Source of the DNA: Sulfurovum sp.
GTDB lineage: Bacteria > Campylobacterota > Campylobacteria > Campylobacterales > Sulfurovaceae
Direction: 5' to 3'
NCBI GenBank assembly: GCA_003978375.1
Contig: QNZW01000066.1
Coordinates: 1-6,814, forward strand
Length of the DNA: 6,814 bases
The position numbers and the translations under genes are program-made. The notes beneath the pieces were generated by a model, which worked only from the letters and a program-made list of their open reading frames with translations, made no database searches and was not told the DNA's origin. This document shows positions 5,952 through 6,814 of this stretch, in pieces; position 1 is the first letter of the stretch; each line of letters starts with the position of its first letter.

Positions 5952-6517
5952 GATTTAAAATTTTTTTTGAAATACGTTTCGACCATTGCATCAAAATAGC
6001 TCATACGCTCTTTTCCTTTTGGCATGGTCTTACGCAATGTTTTCATCTCTTGCAAAAATGAACCTACGGTATCTGGAATGATTTTTTCAAAATGTTGGCG
6101 CATTTTTTTTGCAAATGCAGGAGAACTACCACTCGTCGAAAACGCAATAGTCAAGTCTTCTTTTTTGACATAAGAGGGAAAAATAAAATCACAATACGCT
6201 ATGCTGTCCACAGAATTTACCAGTATCCTGTTATCTCTTGACTCTTCATAGATTTGTTTATGTAAATCTATTGTATCTGTAGCGACAATGACGATATCAA
6301 ATCCGTCAATATCCCCTATTTTGTAAACCCTTTGATGATATATCAAACCTTGTGTTCTTATGATATCTTTTGTCATATCTTCAATCTGTGGTGCTATTAC
6401 AGTGATCTCTTTTGTAAAGTCTATAAGCTTTTCTAGTTTCTCAGCAGCAATCAATCCACCACCCACCACCAAAACTTTTAAACCATCCATCTTCATAAAC
6501 ATCGGAAAATATGCCAT
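5948..6517 (-). CDS. sirC: Precorrin-2 dehydrogenase / siroheme synthase N-terminal domain protein
   Basis: A 189-residue NAD-dependent enzyme of the Met8p/SirC/CysG-N family. It oxidises precorrin-2 to sirohydrochlorin and, in bifunctional members, inserts iron to give siroheme. The Rossmann motif is at residues 14-27 (KVLVVGGGLIAAEK). The conserved catalytic Asp is D104 in LVNSVDSIAYCDFIFP, the same number as in E. coli CysG, and the STSGSSPAFAKKMR segment (127-140) is typical. The uroporphyrinogen methyltransferase domain of CysG is absent, so that step must be encoded elsewhere. I use ATG 6517, which begins MAYFPMF as family members do and has a strong ribosome site; the longer reading frame from 6616 would run through the promoter region. 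Near narK genes and an FNR-type box, it probably supplies siroheme or a heme d1 precursor for nitrite reduction; that is an inference. Confidence 0.85.
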   Translation of the reverse strand: MAYFPMFMKMDGLKVLVVGGGLIAAEKLEKLIDFTKEITVIAPQIEDMTKDIIRTQGLIYHQRVYKIGDIDGFDIVIVATDTIDLHKQIYEESRDNRILVNSVDSIAYCDFIFPSYVKKEDLTIAFSTSGSSPAFAKKMRQHFEKIIPDTVGSFLQEMKTLRKTMPKGKERMSYFDAMVETYFKKNFKS

Positions 6518-6522
6518 AGCTA

Positions 6523-6527
6523 TCCTT
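6523..6527 (-). promoter_or_regulatory. Ribosome binding site that decides the sirC start
   Basis: AAGGA on the - strand (TCCTT on the + strand), five bases upstream of ATG 6517. No comparable site precedes the upstream in-frame ATG at 6616, which lies in A/T-rich DNA ten bases from the first CRISPR repeat. Confidence 0.75.
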
Positions 6528-6537
6528 CTTGCATCAT

Positions 6538-6586
6538 TACTATCAATGTAACTAAAGTTACACATAATTGCTTTGATATAGGTCAA
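6538..6586 (-). promoter_or_regulatory. FNR/CRP-type class II promoter of sirC
   Basis: The dyad TTGATATAGGTCAA at 6573-6586 matches TTGAT-N4-ATCAA at 9 of 10 positions (perfect TTGA-N6-TCAA). A -10-like TACATT lies on the - strand at 6550-6545. The dyad centre (6579.5) is 29.5 bp from the first base of this -10, the same spacing as in the promoter at 5902-5951, giving about -41.5 relative to a start near 6538. The -10 is weaker (4 of 6), so the call leans on the shared spacing. Confidence 0.55.
6547..6562. promoter_or_regulatory. Palindrome overlapping the sirC core promoter, candidate operator
   Basis: TGTAAC-TAAA-GTTACA is a perfect dyad with 6-bp arms. Its TAAC-N4-GTTA core is close to the NssR-type box TTAAC-N4-GTTAA described in Campylobacter jejuni. 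It overlaps the predicted -10 of sirC, a position that would suit a repressor rather than an activator. It could also simply form a short hairpin. Confidence 0.4.
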
Positions 6587-6625
6587 TAATATATCAATCC
6601 TATAAATATTAAACATTTATAACCA

Positions 6626-6814
6626 ATCTAAATACAACTCATGTATCGGTTCAAGATAACATGACTCAGAATGAACTTAACAGCTACCTTAATTTAAATA
6701 CAACTCATGTATCGGTTCAAGAAAATCTTCTGAACCAACATTAACATTCAAAAATCTATTTAAATACAACTCATGTATCGGTTCAAGCACAACTACAAAT
6801 GTCTAAAGCAAATG
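6626..6814 (-). CRISPR. End of a CRISPR array, type I-B-like repeat, cut by the window edge
   Basis: There are three 30-bp repeats at 6626-6655, 6692-6721 and 6758-6787, reading ATTTAAATAC at the left and GGTTCAAG at the right on the + strand. The last two are identical; the first differs only at 6628 (C for T). Spacers are 6656-6691 and 6722-6757, both exactly 36 bp and unrelated to each other; a third begins at 6788 and is truncated. Flanking bases differ between copies, so the unit is 30 bp. From memory the repeat resembles type I-B repeats that begin GTTGAACC and end in GTATTTAAAT on the other strand. In that orientation the changed base falls in the 3' part of the last repeat, as expected at a leader-distal end, so transcription is probably on the - strand with the leader and cas genes to the right. 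No cas gene is in the window. Confidence 0.9.

Noticed and set aside
6518..6616. N-terminal extension of the sirC reading frame from ATG 6616
   Set aside because: The extension lacks a ribosome site, does not look like the family N-terminus, and would run through the predicted -10, palindrome and FNR-type box.

Overview
The window is AT-rich and gene-dense. Several features suggest a denitrifying or nitrate-respiring Campylobacterota (Epsilonproteobacteria; Sulfurovum/Sulfurimonas-like): short spacers, AGGA-type ribosome sites, A/T-rich promoters with a good -10 and no clear -35, and the protein sequences themselves. The lineage is an inference from gene content and style; no marker gene is present.

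Left part, + strand (1-2506): the 3' end of one NarK-type nitrate/nitrite transporter gene, a hemerythrin (HHE) gene, and a second complete NarK-type transporter gene of a different subtype. The spacings are 37 bp and 1 bp, so this reads as one operon that probably ends at a hairpin at about 2521-2544. Two genes I cannot assign a function follow on the same strand: a 255-residue all-helical protein (2610-3377), and a 131-residue small protein (3472-3867) with its own promoter and a good intrinsic terminator.

Right part, - strand (3892-6517): read in the direction of transcription, this holds a SirC/Met8-type precorrin-2 dehydrogenase (start revised to 6517), a TusA/DUF2249-like small protein, a 12-TM membrane protein resembling a heme-copper oxidase subunit I or NnrS, and a DUF59/MIP18-type Fe-S assembly factor. 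Two FNR/CRP-family boxes of the form TTGA-N6-TCAA lie upstream of sirC and of the DUF2249-like gene. Both have their centre exactly 29.5 bp from the first base of a -10 hexamer, which is class II (-41.5) activator geometry. This suggests joint control by an oxygen- or NO-responsive regulator.

How the genes may work together: the transporters move nitrate and nitrite. SirC feeds siroheme and possibly heme d1 synthesis. The HHE protein, DUF59, DUF2249-like and oxidase-like proteins are the accessory types often seen around NO and nitrite reduction. The last three form a compact operon with no established function and are the best candidate here for an uncharacterised system.

Far right (6626-6814): the end of a CRISPR array with three 30-bp repeats and two 36-bp spacers, plus a third spacer cut by the window edge. 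The repeat resembles type I-B repeats. The degenerate repeat next to sirC suggests this is the leader-distal end, with the leader and any cas genes beyond the right edge.
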